A stretch of 6,721 nt of DNA from CAYPCH01 sp964409165 (lineage in GTDB: Bacteria; Bacillota; Clostridia; Acetivibrionales; Acetivibrionaceae), in assembly GCA_964409165.1 (NCBI GenBank), contig CAYPCH010000149.1:1-6721 (forward strand), in the 5' to 3' direction. The first letter of the stretch is position 1. Each line of letters begins with the position of its first letter. Shown piece by piece: positions 5,415 through 6,721 of this stretch. The notes under the pieces were generated by a model that was given only the letters and a program-made list of their open reading frames with translations, was not told the origin of the DNA and searched no databases. Both the position numbers and the translations under genes were made by a program.

Positions 5415-6515
5415 ATGATTTCTTGGAAAGGTAAAAGCCTTAATATTGGCAATTTAAAGGCAAGACTGCCTATTATTCAAGGTGGAATGGGTATTGGGGT
5501 GTCATTAAGCGGACTTGCTTCGGCGGTAGCGAATGAAGGCGGTATAGGAGTTATTTCCGCTGCCGGCATAGGGATGATGGAACCTGATTTTTCGACTAAC
5601 TATATTCAGTCCAATATCAGGGCACTTAGAAATGAAATAAGAAAAGCACGCGAACATACCAAAGGAATTATTGGTGTAAATATAATGGTAGCACTGTCGA
5701 ATTTTGCGGACATGACTAAAACTGCAATAGAAGAGGGAATAGATATTATTTTTTCCGGAGCTGGTCTTCCGCTTAATCTCCCTTCATTTTTAAAGGATTC
5801 AAGGAATACAAGACTTGTTCCTATTGTGTCTTCTGCAAGGGCGGCAGCCCTTATATCAAAAAGGTGGATGGAGAAATATAATTATGTTCCCGACGCAATT
5901 GTGGTAGAAGGACCAATGGCAGGAGGACATCTGGGATTTAAAAACGAGCAACTGGATGATCCTGAGTACAAGCTTGAAAAGCTGGTTTCTGAGGTTGTAA
6001 TTGAAACTAAAAAAATTGAAGACAAGGCAGCCAGATATATTCCGGTAATTGTTGCAGGAGGTATTTATTCTGGCGAGGACATATATAAGTTTATACAATT
6101 AGGTGCATCGGGTGTTCAGATGGCAACCCGATTTGTTACAACAGTTGAATGTGATGCTTCCTTAGAGTTTAAAAAAGCATATATTGACTGTGGAAAAGAG
6201 GACATAGGAATTATTAACAGTCCGGTTGGTATGCCTGGAAGAGCAATAATAAATAAGTTTATAAACGATGTAAATGCAGGAAATAAAAAGCCATATAAAT
6301 GTCCTTATCACTGCATTGTAACTTGTGATTATAAATCCAGTCCATACTGCATTGCCCATGCATTGGTCAATGCAAAAAAAGGAAGGATGCTTAATGGATT
6401 TGCTTTTGCAGGTGAAAATGCCTATAGGAATAAAAAAATAGTTACAGTCAAGGAATTAATAAACACTCTAAAAGATGAATATGATTTAGCTTCAACTGAA
6501 GGAAAAGAAGGTTGA
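5415..6515 (+). CDS. Nitronate monooxygenase / FabK-like NAD(P)H-dependent flavin oxidoreductase
   Basis: A 366-residue TIM-barrel FMN enzyme of the 2-nitropropane dioxygenase family (PF03060 type). Family members oxidise alkyl nitronates or, as FabK, reduce enoyl-ACP; the substrate here is not determinable. Visible features are the N-terminal QGGMGIGVS (22-30), VNIMVAL (88-94), VEGPMAGGHLGF (164-175) with the H172 position used as catalytic base in nitronate monooxygenases, VAGGI (213-217), and the FMN phosphate loop GASGVQMATRF (230-240). The C-terminal region holds a cysteine cluster C296-x3-C300-x3-C304-x7-C312, which suggests a metal or Fe-S site or disulfides and is not part of the classical catalytic core. 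The ATG has a perfect AAGGAGGT (5402-5409) overlapping the infC stop codon, 5 nt away, implying co-transcription and probably translational coupling with infC. No signal peptide; cytoplasmic. Confidence 0.9.
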   Translation: MISWKGKSLNIGNLKARLPIIQGGMGIGVSLSGLASAVANEGGIGVISAAGIGMMEPDFSTNYIQSNIRALRNEIRKAREHTKGIIGVNIMVALSNFADMTKTAIEEGIDIIFSGAGLPLNLPSFLKDSRNTRLVPIVSSARAAALISKRWMEKYNYVPDAIVVEGPMAGGHLGFKNEQLDDPEYKLEKLVSEVVIETKKIEDKAARYIPVIVAGGIYSGEDIYKFIQLGASGVQMATRFVTTVECDASLEFKKAYIDCGKEDIGIINSPVGMPGRAIINKFINDVNAGNKKPYKCPYHCIVTCDYKSSPYCIAHALVNAKKGRMLNGFAFAGENAYRNKKIVTVKELINTLKDEYDLASTEGKEG

Positions 6516-6526
6516 AGATTATTTTG

Positions 6527-6549
6527 GGGAGAATTAACTTCCTTTATTT
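6527..6549 (+). terminator. Weak candidate terminator after the oxidoreductase
   Basis: GGGAG (6527-6531) pairs with CTTCC (6538-6542), including one G-U pair, around a 6-nt loop, followed by TTTATTTT. The short stem makes it marginal. If it fails, the infC transcript would read into the tRNA gene and end at the strong terminator at 6683-6718. Confidence 0.3.
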
Positions 6550-6553
6550 TACA

Positions 6554-6582
6554 TTTACTTTTGTTAGAAAGTGTGTTATGCT
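6554..6582 (+). promoter_or_regulatory. tRNA-fMet promoter
   Basis: TTTACT (6554-6559) and TATGCT (6577-6582) are separated by 17 nt, with TGT (6574-6576) giving an extended -10. The start would fall near 6589, about 13 nt before the mature tRNA 5' end. Confidence 0.65.
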
Positions 6583-6601
6583 ACAGTAGCACATTAAATA
6601 T

Positions 6602-6677
<76 letters not shown>

Positions 6678-6682
6678 ATATT

Positions 6683-6718
6683 AAAGTCACTTGCCCATGA
6701 GGGTGAGTGACTTTTTTT
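6683..6718 (+). terminator. Intrinsic terminator after tRNA-fMet
   Basis: AAAGTCACT (6683-6691) pairs with AGTGACTTT (6706-6714). The stem continues inward through two G-U pairs and CCC/GGG to an ATGA loop, 14 bp in all. Seven T residues (6712-6718) form the tail. It begins 6 nt past the tRNA CCA end. Confidence 0.93.
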
Positions 6719-6721
6719 GGG

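Overview
The window reads as a chromosomal segment of a low-GC Clostridia-type Firmicute. The support for this is the AT-rich intergenic DNA, strong AGGAGG-type ribosome binding sites, a Bacillus/Clostridium-type pyruvate kinase with a C-terminal PEP-utilizer domain, and an initiator tRNA of typical Gram-positive form. The long Thr-Pro-Ser linker in the surface peptidase resembles secreted proteins of cellulolytic clostridia, but placing it in that group is an inference. No phage, IS, CRISPR or defence module is visible.

Left part, minus strand (about 1-4408). Pyruvate kinase (pyk, 182-1930) ends at a perfect 12-bp terminator hairpin (109-137). Its upstream region holds a 24-bp imperfect inverted repeat (2144-2238) and a 16-bp terminator hairpin (2358-2401). 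That terminator closes the next minus-strand gene, a predicted lipoprotein peptidase of family M23 (2457-4022). This protein has a lipobox, a linker of about 300 residues built from hexapeptides (with an 18-residue, 54-bp higher-order repeat), and an intact LytM-type zinc site. A run of exactly 100 N (3171-3270) lies inside the 54-bp array and looks like an assembly gap caused by the repeat. Further upstream on the same strand is an unrecognised ORF (4154-4408).

Middle (4409-4887). This AT-rich divergent region carries a tandem pair of small dyads (4522-4550), then an extended -10 promoter (TGG-TATAAT, 4685-4693). The promoter should produce a leader RNA of roughly 190 nt containing a 17-bp terminator-like hairpin (4781-4826) upstream of infC.

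Right part, plus strand. Translation initiation factor IF-3 (infC) most probably starts at an AUU codon (4888). It is followed after 11 nt, with the Shine-Dalgarno overlapping its stop codon, by a flavin-dependent nitronate monooxygenase/FabK-like oxidoreductase (5415-6515) rather than by the usual rpmI-rplT pair. An initiator tRNA-fMet gene (6602-6677) with its own extended -10 promoter and a strong terminator closes the window. An IF-3 gene with a non-canonical start codon and the initiator tRNA whose pairing IF-3 monitors therefore sit about 1.2 kb apart.

The items most worth a second look are the infC leader and AUU start with a non-ribosomal operon partner, the hexapeptide linker with a charge gradient and a collapsed repeat, and the lysine at the K+-dependence position of pyruvate kinase. 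I see no clear new multi-gene system.
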